Source of the DNA: Limnohabitans planktonicus II-D5
GTDB taxonomy: Bacteria; Pseudomonadota; Gammaproteobacteria; Burkholderiales; Burkholderiaceae_C
Length of the DNA: 64,000 nt
Reading direction: 5' to 3'
NCBI RefSeq assembly: GCF_001270065.2
Contig: NZ_LFYT02000009.1
Location: forward strand, 62,001 to 126,000
The notes beneath the pieces are model-generated. The model had not been told where the DNA came from, did no database searches, and was given only the letters and a program-made list of their open reading frames with translations. How positions within the stretch are numbered: position 1 is the first letter of the stretch; each line of letters opens with the position of its first letter. Position numbers and translations under genes: made by a program. Shown piece by piece: positions 31,621 through 40,052 of the stretch.

Positions 31621-32613
31621 ATGACCATCAAACAGCAAATAGAGCGCTATTTAGAAGATGTACTGGGAACCGTCGCGCCGGGGGTCGAGCCCTGCGCACA
31701 GGCGGCATTACTGCCTTATTACCTGCAGGAAGCTTTTGACTATGGGCAATTGACGTTGGCGGGGCAGCACATCGTTTTGGCCCTGAAAAAAGAGGCGACT
31801 CAACAAGCTTTAAGGGATGTGCGTGTGCAAGTGACGCGCATTGGCGAGGCTCTGGGTTTGCCTGTGGTTTATTGCCTGCCGACCTTGGCCTCCTATGAGC
31901 GGCGAAACTTGATTGAGCAAAAGGTTCCCTTCATCGTACCGGGCAATCAGATGTACTTGCCTGATCTGGGGATCGATTTGCGGGAGCATTTCCGTCAAAG
32001 CAAACCTGAACCCAGACAAAGTCTCAGCCCTTCGACACAGGCGCTTTTGATCTGGCATTTGATCAACCGTCCGGCACAGGACGAGTGGCTTCCGGGTGCC
32101 GATGCTTCGGCATTGGGCTACACCCCCATGACACCATCCAGAGCCATGCGGGAGTTGGTGCAGGCGGGTCTGGCTGAACCCATGGCAGCCGGACGCAGCA
32201 AAGGTCTGCGCATGGTGCAAACACGACAGGAAATTTGGCAACAGGCCCTGCCCTTGCTGCGCACGCCCGTCAAACGCAGCTTGTGGGTTCGCGAACAAGC
32301 TCTGTTGGCGTTGGCCGGTGTTCGGTTGGCTGGGCTGTCGGCCTTGTCTGAACGAACAATGCTGGCCCGTCCGCGGGAGGCCACTTTCGCCATGACGACA
32401 GGGCAATGGCAGCAAGCCCTTGGACAAGGCATCCAAGAAGTGCCGGGGCCGGACACGGGGGCTTGTCAATTGGAGATATGGGCCTACAGTCCGGCCATGG
32501 AAGCCAATGCCAAGACCGTTGACGCCTTGTCTTTGTGGCTGAGCTTGAAAGACAGCGCGGATGATCGCGTTCAAATGGCATTGGGTGAATTGCTGGAGCA
32601 AATTCGATGGTGA
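31621..32613 (+). CDS. Winged-helix antitoxin/regulator paired with a nucleotidyltransferase toxin
   Basis: A 330-residue protein. The N-terminal region (about 20–120; ALLPYYLQEAFDYGQLTLAG, FIVPGNQMYLPDLG) resembles a nuclease-like sensor fold. A winged helix follows at about 145–195 (LGYTPMTPSRAMRELVQAGL) and then a C-terminal region rich in Leu and Ala. It is followed with a 7-bp overlap by a nucleotidyltransferase gene, the arrangement of AbiE-like type IV toxin–antitoxin systems. The ATG at 31621 is chosen over an in-frame TTG at 31582 inside the operator. It probably represses its own promoter. Confidence 0.7.
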   Translation: MTIKQQIERYLEDVLGTVAPGVEPCAQAALLPYYLQEAFDYGQLTLAGQHIVLALKKEATQQALRDVRVQVTRIGEALGLPVVYCLPTLASYERRNLIEQKVPFIVPGNQMYLPDLGIDLREHFRQSKPEPRQSLSPSTQALLIWHLINRPAQDEWLPGADASALGYTPMTPSRAMRELVQAGLAEPMAAGRSKGLRMVQTRQEIWQQALPLLRTPVKRSLWVREQALLALAGVRLAGLSALSERTMLARPREATFAMTTGQWQQALGQGIQEVPGPDTGACQLEIWAYSPAMEANAKTVDALSLWLSLKDSADDRVQMALGELLEQIRW

Positions 32614-33353
32614 ATGGGCTGGAGCGATTTCGGGTGTGGTTTGAGGGCTACGCGGATCAATTCGTCTTGATCGGCGGAACGGCCGCCTCGATCGCCATGG
32701 AGGAAGCAGGGCAAGACTTCAGGCGCACCAAGGATCTGGATGTGGTGCTGCATCTTGAAGCACTCACGCCAGAATTTGGAAAGCGTTTTTGGGCGTTTGT
32801 GGAAGCCGGAGGCTACGAGATTCGTCGATCGGACGCCACAGAAAAACCGAAGCTATATCGCTTTGCCAAACCCCAAGAAGAAGACTTTCCCTTCATGGTG
32901 GAGTTGTTTGCACGCGCGCCAACAGACATTCAACTGGCTGCTGGCAGCAAGTTGACGCCAATCCCCATGGATGAGGCAGTCTCAAGTTTGTCTGCCATCT
33001 TGTTGGATGACATTTACTACGACTTCTTGATGGCTGGACGCCGCAACCTCAATGGTTTGCCTTGGGTGGGCGAAGATCGGCTGATCCCTCTCAAAGCAAT
33101 GGCTTGGTTGAGCCTGACGAAACAAAAAGCCGCTGGCGAGCAGGTCGACTCCAAAAACATCTCCAAACACTTGAAAGACATCTTGTTGCTGGCCGGGCTG
33201 CTGAGTCCGACACAAACCATTTTTGTGCATGACAAGATTGCGAGCGATTTAAGGCGATTTATCGATGCGGTTTCTGCACACGAAATTGAAGGAAAAAATC
33301 TCACCGTCAAACTGACCTTTGAACGATTGGCAGCGGCCTACCAATTGTTCTAG
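32607..33353 (+). CDS. Nucleotidyltransferase-fold toxin (AbiEii-related, distinct from the first)
   Basis: A 248-residue protein. The nucleotidyltransferase signature is LIGGTAASIAME (residues 21–32) followed by RRTKDLDVVL with Asp43 and Asp45. It is shorter than the AbiEii-like protein at 29584 and only distantly similar, so this is a separate module. It would transfer nucleotides to RNA or protein when not opposed by its partner. It overlaps the preceding regulator gene by 7 bp. Its stop is 12 bp from a truncated permease copy. Confidence 0.75.
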   Translation: MVNGLERFRVWFEGYADQFVLIGGTAASIAMEEAGQDFRRTKDLDVVLHLEALTPEFGKRFWAFVEAGGYEIRRSDATEKPKLYRFAKPQEEDFPFMVELFARAPTDIQLAAGSKLTPIPMDEAVSSLSAILLDDIYYDFLMAGRRNLNGLPWVGEDRLIPLKAMAWLSLTKQKAAGEQVDSKNISKHLKDILLLAGLLSPTQTIFVHDKIASDLRRFIDAVSAHEIEGKNLTVKLTFERLAAAYQLF

Positions 33354-33365
33354 CCGCCAACCAGT

Positions 33366-33700
33366 TCAACTCCTGAACCGCTTCCGCGTCAACGCTAACG
33401 CAATCCAGAACGACACCACCGCAAACCCCGCCAGCACCAGCACATGGCGCAACGGTTGCTCTGGCCAGCGGTCCAAAAACAGCGGGCGCACCAAATCCAC
33501 CGCCACCGATAGCGGCAGCCAGTCGGCGATCACGCGCACAAACGCGGGCAGTTGTTCACGCGGGGAAGAAGATGCTCGAGAGGAACATCATGTGCGCGAG
33601 GAACAGGGTGATGTAATAAGTGAAGAAGTCATAGCCTTTGGCCAGCGCGTTGAAGATCAGCGCCATGCAGCTGAAGGTGATGCCCCAGACCAGCAATAAG
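33366..33700 (-). pseudogene. Truncated copy of the ABC-2 permease 3' end (copy B)
   Basis: About 335 bp that match the last third of the intact permease gene at 35259–36065, starting exactly at its stop codon. Reading frames match GITFSCMALIFNALAKGYDF and then the end of the protein, but an extra base near 33565 breaks the frame. There is no start. It lies between two toxin–antitoxin modules. Confidence 0.85.
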
Positions 33701-33734
33701 GTGTATCGACGGGACTGTGTTTCAAGACGCCAAT

Positions 33735-34028
33735 TCAGAAAAGCCTGCTGTTGACGTCTCGCGCATGGTGCAAAACACGGATAACAGTGATGCCCGAATC
33801 GCTGGCGACGTAGTACAAGTTGTATGCAGCCGATGTAGGCCAACATCTCACTTCCTTGTTCAATTCCGGTCGCGCTCTTCCCATCAAGGGTTGCAACGCC
33901 AATGTCAGGGCTTCTTTTTCAATGACTTCCAAAACATGGTCGGCCGCCTCGAAACTTTCTTCAGCGATAAAAGACCATGCCTCCAAAAGATCCGTCTGCG
34001 CGCTTTGCGCAAAAGAGACTTCAGGCAT
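33735..34028 (-). CDS. ParE/RelE-family toxin
   Basis: A 97-residue toxin of the ParE branch: QSAQTDLLEAWSFIAEESFEAADHVLEVIE, LMGRARPELNKEVRCW and the C-terminal ITVIRVLHHARDV, the usual strand pair with Arg and His. ParE toxins act on DNA gyrase and RelE toxins cut ribosome-bound mRNA; the helix-rich N-terminus favours ParE. Its ATG overlaps the antitoxin stop by one base. Confidence 0.88.
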   Translation of the reverse strand: MPEVSFAQSAQTDLLEAWSFIAEESFEAADHVLEVIEKEALTLALQPLMGRARPELNKEVRCWPTSAAYNLYYVASDSGITVIRVLHHARDVNSRLF

Positions 34029-34291
34029 CAGCTGCGCTTTTTCAGAACACGCCCCTGGGCCTTGATGGCCGCCATGTCCATCTTGCTCACCCGCCCTGCG
34101 TCGAGATCGGCCATGCCTTGATCGATATCGGCTTTGAGAGCAGCCAAGTTCGACTGCTGTACGGACTGGTACGCCTCAAACAGTCGCAAGGCTTCACGAA
34201 TGACCTCGCTGGCTGAGCCATACAGACCCGATGCCACATGCGCACGGACGCGGGCCTCAAGTTCCATGGGCAAAGATATGTTGAGCGTCAT
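34028..34291 (-). CDS. ParD-family antitoxin
   Basis: An 87-residue ribbon–helix–helix antitoxin: MTLNISLPMELEARVRAHVA, YGSASEVIREALRLFE, then a helical toxin-binding tail (LAALKADIDQGMADLDAGRV). It represses its own operon and blocks the ParE-like toxin encoded next. The ATG at 34291 has a strong GAAGGAGA ribosome site. A second truncated permease copy starts 57 bp upstream. Confidence 0.9.
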   Translation of the reverse strand: MTLNISLPMELEARVRAHVASGLYGSASEVIREALRLFEAYQSVQQSNLAALKADIDQGMADLDAGRVSKMDMAAIKAQGRVLKKRS

Positions 34292-34348
34292 GAGATTCTC
34301 CTTCAATGGCAAGGTTTGCCATATTACGACATCACATCCCAAAATGCA

Positions 34349-34485
34349 TCAACGCCTGAACCGCATCCGCGCCAAAGCCAACGCGATCCAGAACACCACC
34401 ACCGCCCCCTCCCAGCGCGCCAGCACATGGCCTAGCGACTGGTACGGCCAACGATCCTTGAAGAGGGCCGAGGGTGCGCACCAAA
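34349..34485 (-). pseudogene. Truncated copy of the ABC-2 permease 3' end (copy C)
   Basis: About 135 bp matching the final part of the intact permease gene, again starting at its stop codon, but more diverged than copy B. The similarity fades near 34485. From there to the GFA gene at 34632 I see no gene. Confidence 0.7.
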
Positions 34486-34631
34486 TCGAATGCCCCTTTC
34501 AGTGGAGAACTCTGATTTGCAGACCCGACATTTGCCTGGGTAAATCTAGAAAGTGGAGCGCTTGGCTGAGGATTGACGTTCAGCGCCATCGTCATATCAA
34601 ATTGAACCGATTCACCACTAAAGGAACCTCC

Positions 34632-35063
34632 ATGCTTAACGGTGCATGCCTGTGCGGACGTATTCAGTACGAAATCGATGGAGAACCCCGGTTCATGTAT
34701 CAGTGTTTTTGTGGGAAGTGCCGCGCGGCATCTGGCGCGTCTTTTGTGACGAACATCATTGTTGACATGGATAAATTCAGAATCACTTCAGGCAAGGAAT
34801 ACCTCACAGCATTCGAATCCAGCCCAAAGAAATTCCGCCATTTCTGTTCAACCTGCGGCTCGCCAATCTACAGCCACGGCGAAAAAACAAAGCAGGTTGT
34901 CGGGGTTCGCTGTGGCACGCTACGACATGCTCCAAATGTGAGCATCGCCTACAACGCCTTCGTTGCTTCCAAGGCGCCTTGGGTCGACATCTGTGGCGAC
35001 CAGCTGCAATTTCCCGACTGGCCCGATCCAGCGGTAGTGAAGCAGTTCTTCACGAAAAATTAA
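34632..35063 (+). CDS. GFA-family (DUF636) zinc protein
   Basis: A 143-residue protein of the glutathione-dependent formaldehyde-activating fold. Zinc ligands are in GACLCGRIQYEI, QCFCGKCRAASGA and HFCSTCGSPIYS. Most members have unknown substrates; the founder adds formaldehyde to glutathione. The ATG at 34632 has an AAGGAA ribosome site. It stands alone between a truncated permease copy and the intact permease gene, so it looks like cargo of the same insertion hot spot. The 195 bp after it contain no gene. Confidence 0.85.
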   Translation: MLNGACLCGRIQYEIDGEPRFMYQCFCGKCRAASGASFVTNIIVDMDKFRITSGKEYLTAFESSPKKFRHFCSTCGSPIYSHGEKTKQVVGVRCGTLRHAPNVSIAYNAFVASKAPWVDICGDQLQFPDWPDPAVVKQFFTKN

Positions 35064-35258
35064 TGGCACCTACCCGGGACCGCACAGTTCGGCACGATGC
35101 CGCGCTGCCTCAGCGATAACGTTGAGCGACTGATTTCTGCTAGGACCGCTGACGGACGATGGTCGGTACATGCCAGTTACGCAGGGTTCATCCAGAAAAC
35201 TCTTTATTGCAATTGATGCAGAACTGAATAGAAGACATCACCAAACCACCCAGTCACC

Positions 35259-36065
35259 TCAACTCCTGAACCGCATCCTCGTCAACGCCAACGCAATCCA
35301 GAACGACACCACCGAAAATCCCGCCAGCACCAGCACGTTGCACAGCGAATGTTCTGGCCAGCGGTCCAAAAACAGCGGGCGCACCAAGTCCACCGCCACC
35401 GACAGCGGCAGCCAGTCGGCGATCACGCGCACGAAGCCGGGCAGTTGCTCACGCGGAAAAAAGATGCCCGAGAGGAACATCATGGGTGTGAGGAACAGGG
35501 TGAAGTAGTAGGTGAAGAAGTCGTAGCCTTTGGCCAGCGCGTTGAAGATCAGGGCCATGCAGCTGAAGGTGATGCCCACGCCCAGCAGCACGGGCCAAGC
35601 CACCAGCAGCTTCCAGCTGTGGCTGATGCCCAGGGCCATCATGACCCCCAGAATGGCCGTGACGGTGAACAGTGCTTTGAAGGCGGCCCACAGCATTTCG
35701 GCCAGCACCACGTCATCGAGCCGCACCGGGGCGTTCATGATGCCGTCCCAGGTTTTTTGCACATGCATGCGCGAGAACGCCGAGTACAGCGCCTCAAAGG
35801 TGGCCGCGTTCATGGCGCTCATGCAGATGCTGCCACTGGCCAGGAACAAGATGTAAGGCACCTTCTCGCCGCCCATCTCGATCTGCCCGACCAGCGAACC
35901 CAAGCCGTAACCAAAGGCCACCAACCACATGAGCGGCTCGGCGATGTTGCCCACCAGGCTGGGGATGGCGAGTTTTTTCCAGACCAACCAGTTGCGCTGA
36001 AAGACGGGCCACCAGCGCATGGACAGGCGGGGTGCGGCCCAGATGTTGTTTTGAATTTGACTCAT
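35259..36065 (-). CDS. ABC-2 type transporter permease (NodJ-like)
   Basis: A 268-residue inner-membrane permease with six helices, of the NodJ/ABC-2 export family: IAEPLMWLVAFGYGLG, MNAATFEALYSAFSRM, TPMMFLSGIFFPREQLP and DLVRPLFLDRWPE. It pairs with the ATPase encoded 2 bp upstream to export a polysaccharide, lipid or drug; the cargo is unknown. Its 3' end is present as truncated copies at 33366 and 34349, marking this gene end as a recurrent insertion point. Confidence 0.9.
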   Translation of the reverse strand: MSQIQNNIWAAPRLSMRWWPVFQRNWLVWKKLAIPSLVGNIAEPLMWLVAFGYGLGSLVGQIEMGGEKVPYILFLASGSICMSAMNAATFEALYSAFSRMHVQKTWDGIMNAPVRLDDVVLAEMLWAAFKALFTVTAILGVMMALGISHSWKLLVAWPVLLGVGITFSCMALIFNALAKGYDFFTYYFTLFLTPMMFLSGIFFPREQLPGFVRVIADWLPLSVAVDLVRPLFLDRWPEHSLCNVLVLAGFSVVSFWIALALTRMRFRS

Positions 36066-36067
36066 GA

Positions 36068-36997
36068 TCAGCCTTCCTCTCGGATCTGGCGTCCGGTCAA
36101 TTTCAAGAACAGGTCTTCCAGGTTGGAAGGTCGGTGCAGCGTGCGCAGCGTGGGCCAGGCCTCCAGCGCGTGCATCAGCGCTCGGCTGTCTTGGGTGTAG
36201 AAGAACACCGTTTCACCGCTGACCTCGATGCGCCCGGCCAGCGCTTTCAAGCTGGCTTCTTGCGCCAGCGTGACCGCGCCTTGGCCAAAGACTTCCACGA
36301 CTTCAGGCTCCAGGTGCTCGGCGATCAGGTCGCGGGGCTTGCCTTCGGCGATCTTGCGGCCTTGGTCCAGCACCAAAAGTCGACTGCACAGGCGCTCGGC
36401 CTCGTCCATGAAGTGGGTGGTGAGCAAGATGGATTTGCCCTCTTGCAGCAGCACCTGCAACCGCTCCCACATGAGGTGCCGCGCCTGCGGGTCCAGGCCC
36501 GTGGTGGGCTCGTCCAGCATCAAGAGTTGCGGGTGGTTGATGAGGGCCCGCGACAGGCTCAAGCGCCGTTTCATGCCGCCCGACAACTCGCCCGGTTTGG
36601 CCTTGGCTTTGTGGCTCAGGGCACCGAATTCGAGCAACTGGGGAATGCGCTCGCGGATCACGGCGTCGGGCAGGCCGAAGTAGCGGCCAAAGACCAAAAG
36701 GTTTTCTTCCGCGGTGAAGTCCGGGTCCAGCGTGTCCATCTGCGCCACCACGCCCAGGCGGGCTTTGATGGCCAAGGCGTCTTGGGGCATTTGCAAACCG
36801 TCGAAATAACGGATTTCACCGCCATCGGGCTGCGACAAGCCCAGGCACATGCGCAGTGTGGTGGTTTTGCCCGCGCCGTTGGGGCCGATCACGCCCAGGC
36901 ATTCACCGGGCTCGATGTGGAAAGACAGGTCGTTGACCACCGTGGCGTCGCCGTAGCGCTTGACCAAGTGTTCGACCGAAAGCAATGGGGTGTTCAT
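36068..36997 (-). CDS. ABC transporter ATPase (NodI-like)
   Basis: A 309-residue ATPase of the NodI/DrrA family. Walker A is GPNGAGKTT, signature LSGGMKRRLSLSRAL, Walker B LLMLDEPTTGLD, switch LLTTHFMDEAERL, then a C-terminal regulatory extension (about 225–309). It drives export through the adjacent permease. The ATG at 36997 lies 34 bp from a REP block that separates it from psd on the other strand. Confidence 0.92.
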   Translation of the reverse strand: MNTPLLSVEHLVKRYGDATVVNDLSFHIEPGECLGVIGPNGAGKTTTLRMCLGLSQPDGGEIRYFDGLQMPQDALAIKARLGVVAQMDTLDPDFTAEENLLVFGRYFGLPDAVIRERIPQLLEFGALSHKAKAKPGELSGGMKRRLSLSRALINHPQLLMLDEPTTGLDPQARHLMWERLQVLLQEGKSILLTTHFMDEAERLCSRLLVLDQGRKIAEGKPRDLIAEHLEPEVVEVFGQGAVTLAQEASLKALAGRIEVSGETVFFYTQDSRALMHALEAWPTLRTLHRPSNLEDLFLKLTGRQIREEG

Positions 36998-37031
36998 GCC
37001 CCGGATTGTGCCCTGCCCCCGGGCGGTATTT

Positions 37032-37228
37032 GTAGGTCGGCGGCTTCAGCCCCGACATGAACCTGCGACACAGTGGACATTGTCGGAGCTGAAGCTACCG
37101 ACCTACGGGGATATCTGTAGGTCGGCGGCTTTAGCCCCGACATGGACCTGCGTCACAGCGGACATTGTCGGACCTGAAGGTACCGACCTACGGGGATATC
37201 TGTAGGTCGGCGGCTTCTACCCCGACAT
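37032..37228. repeat. REP array, 85-bp period, GCTTTAG/GCTTCAG loop variant
   Basis: Forward REP arms start at 37032, 37117 and 37202, inverted arms at 37082 and 37167; the third unit is half. This fills most of the 304-bp gap between the divergent ATPase and psd genes and must overlap or adjoin their promoters. Confidence 0.9.
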
Positions 37229-37301
37229 GGACCAGCGCCAGAGCCCCTTCGGCTGCCCGATAAAATCAAGCCCTTCTCTTGAACCGCACCCGCGGCCTCT
37301 T

Positions 37302-38159
37302 ATGTCCAGCTCCTTTTCTGACCGCCTGGCAGTTTTGCCGCAATACATGATTCCAAAACAAGCCCTGACCGCCTTTGCAGGCTGGGTGGCGGGCAGCCAA
37401 TGGGGGGGTGCCACGACCGGCATCATCAACTGGTTCGTCAAGCGCTACAACGTGAACATGAGCGAAGCGGCCAACCCGGACACGGCCAGCTACAAGAGCT
37501 TCAACGAATTTTTCACCCGCCCCTTGCGCGGCGATGCGCGTCCGCTGGCTGCGGCTGATTTTGTGAGCCCGGTGGACGGTGCCATCAGCCAGTGCGGCCC
37601 GATTTCTGGCGATCAGGTGTTTCAGGCCAAAGGCCACCGCTACAGCACACGCGCCTTGGTGGGTGGCGACGTCGCATTAGCTGCCCAGTTTCAAGACGGC
37701 GAATTTGCCACCCTTTACCTGAGCCCACGCGACTACCACCGCATCCACATGCCTTGCGCGGGGCAGCTCACGCGCATGATTTACGTGCCGGGCGATTTGT
37801 TCTCGGTGAACCCGACCACCGCACGCGGTGTGCCGGGGCTGTTTGCACGCAACGAACGCGTGGTGTGTGTTTTTGAAGGCGAGCACGGCCCGTTTGTCAT
37901 GGTGCTGGTGGGAGCCACCATTGTGGGCAGCATGGCCACCGTGTGGCACGGGGTGGTCAACCCGCCGCGCCCGGGCACGGTACGCGAGTGGACCTACGAG
38001 ATGGGCAACATCGCCCTGGCCCAAGGCGAAGAGATGGGCCGCTTTTTGCTCGGCTCCACCGTGGTGATGCTGTTCCCCAAAGGGGTGATGCAGTTCAACA
38101 AGGACTGGACACCGGCCCGCCCGATCGTGATGGGCGAGGCCATGGGCAGTTTGGGCTAA
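37302..38159 (+). CDS. psd: Phosphatidylserine decarboxylase
   Basis: A 285-residue proenzyme that makes phosphatidylethanolamine at the inner membrane. Self-cleavage at the LGST motif (residues 250–253) would give a pyruvoyl group at Ser252. The catalytic Asp92 is in SPVDGAIS and the His residues in RDYHRIHMPCAG (His146/His149). SFNEFFTRPL near residue 70 is typical. The ATG at 37302 is used (MSSSFSDRL); an upstream in-frame ATG falls inside the repeat block. Confidence 0.95.
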   Translation: MSSSFSDRLAVLPQYMIPKQALTAFAGWVAGSQWGGATTGIINWFVKRYNVNMSEAANPDTASYKSFNEFFTRPLRGDARPLAAADFVSPVDGAISQCGPISGDQVFQAKGHRYSTRALVGGDVALAAQFQDGEFATLYLSPRDYHRIHMPCAGQLTRMIYVPGDLFSVNPTTARGVPGLFARNERVVCVFEGEHGPFVMVLVGATIVGSMATVWHGVVNPPRPGTVREWTYEMGNIALAQGEEMGRFLLGSTVVMLFPKGVMQFNKDWTPARPIVMGEAMGSLG

Positions 38160-38189
38160 TCTGCGCTTCAGCCTTCTGCCGGAGACATT

Positions 38190-38530
38190 GTCGGACTCTT
38201 CGAGTACCGACCTACGATGTCACCCGTAGGTCGGTGGTCGAAGACCCCGACATATCTCGGCCGGGTGGCTATGCCTATTTGGGCTGCGGTGGTCAATCCA
38301 TCAAATGTCGGACTCTTCGAGTACCGACCTACGGTGAGGCACGATGTCGAGTACCGACGGTGAGGCACGTTGTTACCCGTAGGTCGGTGGTCGAAGACCC
38401 CGACATATCTTTGGACACCCTGGGTGCCCAAAACAGGACGCTGGGTGGGCGGACATGTGTCGGACTCTGCGAGTGCCGACCTACGATGAGGCACGTTGTT
38501 GCCCGTAGGTCGGCGGTCGAAGACCCCGAC
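38190..38530. repeat. REP block with three inverted pairs
   Basis: Inverted REP arms start at 38190, 38307 and 38459; forward arms at 38226, 38379 and 38505. It lies between convergent psd and the uracil-DNA glycosylase gene. Here the pairs are tail-to-tail (inverted arm first, forward arm 11–50 bp later), so close pairs could fold into long hairpins and stop transcription from both sides. No gene is seen. Confidence 0.9.
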
Positions 38531-38537
38531 GTGATCT

Positions 38538-39476
38538 TCAGCCTTTGACCACCTTGAGCGCCAGCACCAGATCGGCCCAGGCTTTGGCTTTGTCGGCGGG
38601 GTTGCGCAGCAAATAGCTGGGGTGGTAGGTCACGACCACCGGCACGCCTTGGCAGTCGTGAACCTGGCCGCGCAGTTTGCCAAGAGGTTCGGTGCTTTGC
38701 AGCAGCGATTGCACGGCAAAACGGCCCATGGCCAGGATCACTTTGGGTTTGACCAGGGCGACCTGACGCATCAGGTAGGGGGCACAGGTGGCCACTTCGG
38801 CGGGTGTCGGGTTGCGGGGGATGGCGGGACGACACTTGAGGGCGTTGGCGATGTAGACGCCAGACCCGCTCTCGTCCTGCCGGTTGAGACCCACTGCTTT
38901 GAGCATGTTGTCGAGCAATTGACCCGACTGGCCGACGAAGGGCTTGCCTTGCGCGTCTTCCTCTTCGTCGGGGGCTTCGCCCACCACCATCCAGTCGGCC
39001 TGAACATGGCCCATGCCAAAGACAGTGTTCTTGCGTTCCGTGCACAAGGCGCAGGCCTGGCAGGTCGCCACGGTGCCTTGCAAGGCTGCCCAGTCCATGC
39101 GGTCAATGCCTTCTGCCAAGGGCTGGGCCTGCACTGCCGCCGATGCCGCAGGCGCTGTCGAAGCTGGGGCTGCAGCGGGGCCAACGGGTGCATGCCTGCT
39201 GTGTGCCGCTCTCGCCGCCACCTCGGGTGCTGACATGGGCGTCATGGCGGGGTCCGCTGCCGAAGTCCTTGCAGCATCAGATGGTGCAAGCCGTGCATCG
39301 CCTTGCTGTGCAAGGGCCTGAGCGCCGCTCTGGGGTGCCGTTTCTGCAGTTGAGGTGTCAGCAGCTGGCCTGGACAGCTCCGACGCCTTGGGCCACCAGA
39401 CGCGCACACCCATCTCGGCCAGCATGGCGCGTTGGCGGTCGTCCAGGTCAAATCGGGTGGGGTCGGTCATGTCCAT
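38538..39476 (-). CDS. Family-4/5-type uracil-DNA glycosylase (iron–sulfur)
   Basis: A 312-residue repair enzyme that removes uracil from DNA. The catalytic half shows CQACALC, GEAPDEEEDAQGKPFVG, CRPAIPRNPTPAEVATC and TYHPSYLLR. Two Cys near the first motif and two spaced 16 apart in the second would hold a 4Fe-4S cluster, as in family 4. About 125 Ala/Pro-rich residues precede the domain, an extension common in betaproteobacterial members. The ATG at 39476 is chosen (MDMTDPTRF); 39470 is also possible. It follows rimI by 60 bp. Confidence 0.85.
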   Translation of the reverse strand: MDMTDPTRFDLDDRQRAMLAEMGVRVWWPKASELSRPAADTSTAETAPQSGAQALAQQGDARLAPSDAARTSAADPAMTPMSAPEVAARAAHSRHAPVGPAAAPASTAPAASAAVQAQPLAEGIDRMDWAALQGTVATCQACALCTERKNTVFGMGHVQADWMVVGEAPDEEEDAQGKPFVGQSGQLLDNMLKAVGLNRQDESGSGVYIANALKCRPAIPRNPTPAEVATCAPYLMRQVALVKPKVILAMGRFAVQSLLQSTEPLGKLRGQVHDCQGVPVVVTYHPSYLLRNPADKAKAWADLVLALKVVKG

Positions 39477-39536
39477 TTGTTTCAAAATTCATGCGCAGCG
39501 TCTCTGGCGGTCAAGTGCAAAAGCGGCAGGGGCCCT

Positions 39537-40052
39537 TCACAGCGGCAGACTCATCACCACAGCATGTTCGCGCTGCTGGCGGTCCAGGGGATAGTAATCC
39601 TTGCGCAGGCCGACGCGGCGAAAGCCATAGCGCTCATACACATGCATGGCACGGGCGTTGCTCTGGCGCACTTCGAGCCACAGCACTTTGGCGCCTTGGC
39701 TGCGCGACCACAGTGACAAGGCATCCAGCATCATGTGGCCCCAACCTTGCCCTTGCCAGGCCGGTGCCACGGTGATGTTGAGCAGGTGCATTTCTTCCAC
39801 GCCATGCATGGCCAAAAAGTAGCCCAGCAATTCGCCTTCGAACCACAGGCACTGGGCGTCAAACAACGGATTGAGGGAATCCCGAAAATTGCCCCGCGAC
39901 CAAGGGTGGCTGTAGGCGGTTTGTTCGATGGCCAGCACGGCATCCAGATCGTCGTGCGTCATGGTGCGCAAGGTGACCGCGTTGCGCATGGCCTCGCACG
40001 GCGGCTGCTCGGGCTGAAGTGGCGACTGCGCTTGTCCCATGTCCACGCTCAT
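39537..40052 (-). CDS. rimI: Ribosomal-protein alanine N-acetyltransferase
   Basis: A 171-residue GNAT acetyltransferase. The acetyl-CoA loop is VAPAWQGQGWGHMMLD (the Q/RxxGxG/A type), followed by LWLEVRQSNARAMHVYERYGFRRVGLRKDYY, the RimI hallmark. It acetylates the N-terminus of ribosomal protein S18. The ATG at 40052 overlaps the tsaB stop by 4 bp, so they are coupled. The tsaB–rimI order is widely conserved. Confidence 0.92.
   Translation of the reverse strand: MSVDMGQAQSPLQPEQPPCEAMRNAVTLRTMTHDDLDAVLAIEQTAYSHPWSRGNFRDSLNPLFDAQCLWFEGELLGYFLAMHGVEEMHLLNITVAPAWQGQGWGHMMLDALSLWSRSQGAKVLWLEVRQSNARAMHVYERYGFRRVGLRKDYYPLDRQQREHAVVMSLPL

Noticed and set aside
33556-33846. A 96-codon membrane protein gene on the minus strand
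   Set aside because: Its second half matches the intact ABC-2 permease (GITFSCMALIFNALAKGYDF) and its first half is antisense to the toxin region. It is a frameshifted duplicate fragment.
35100-35258. Integron attC-like site near AACGTTGAGC before the permease gene
   Set aside because: The needed pair of inner and outer core boxes with proper spacing is not visible, and there is no integrase gene. The duplicated gene ends explain the layout better.
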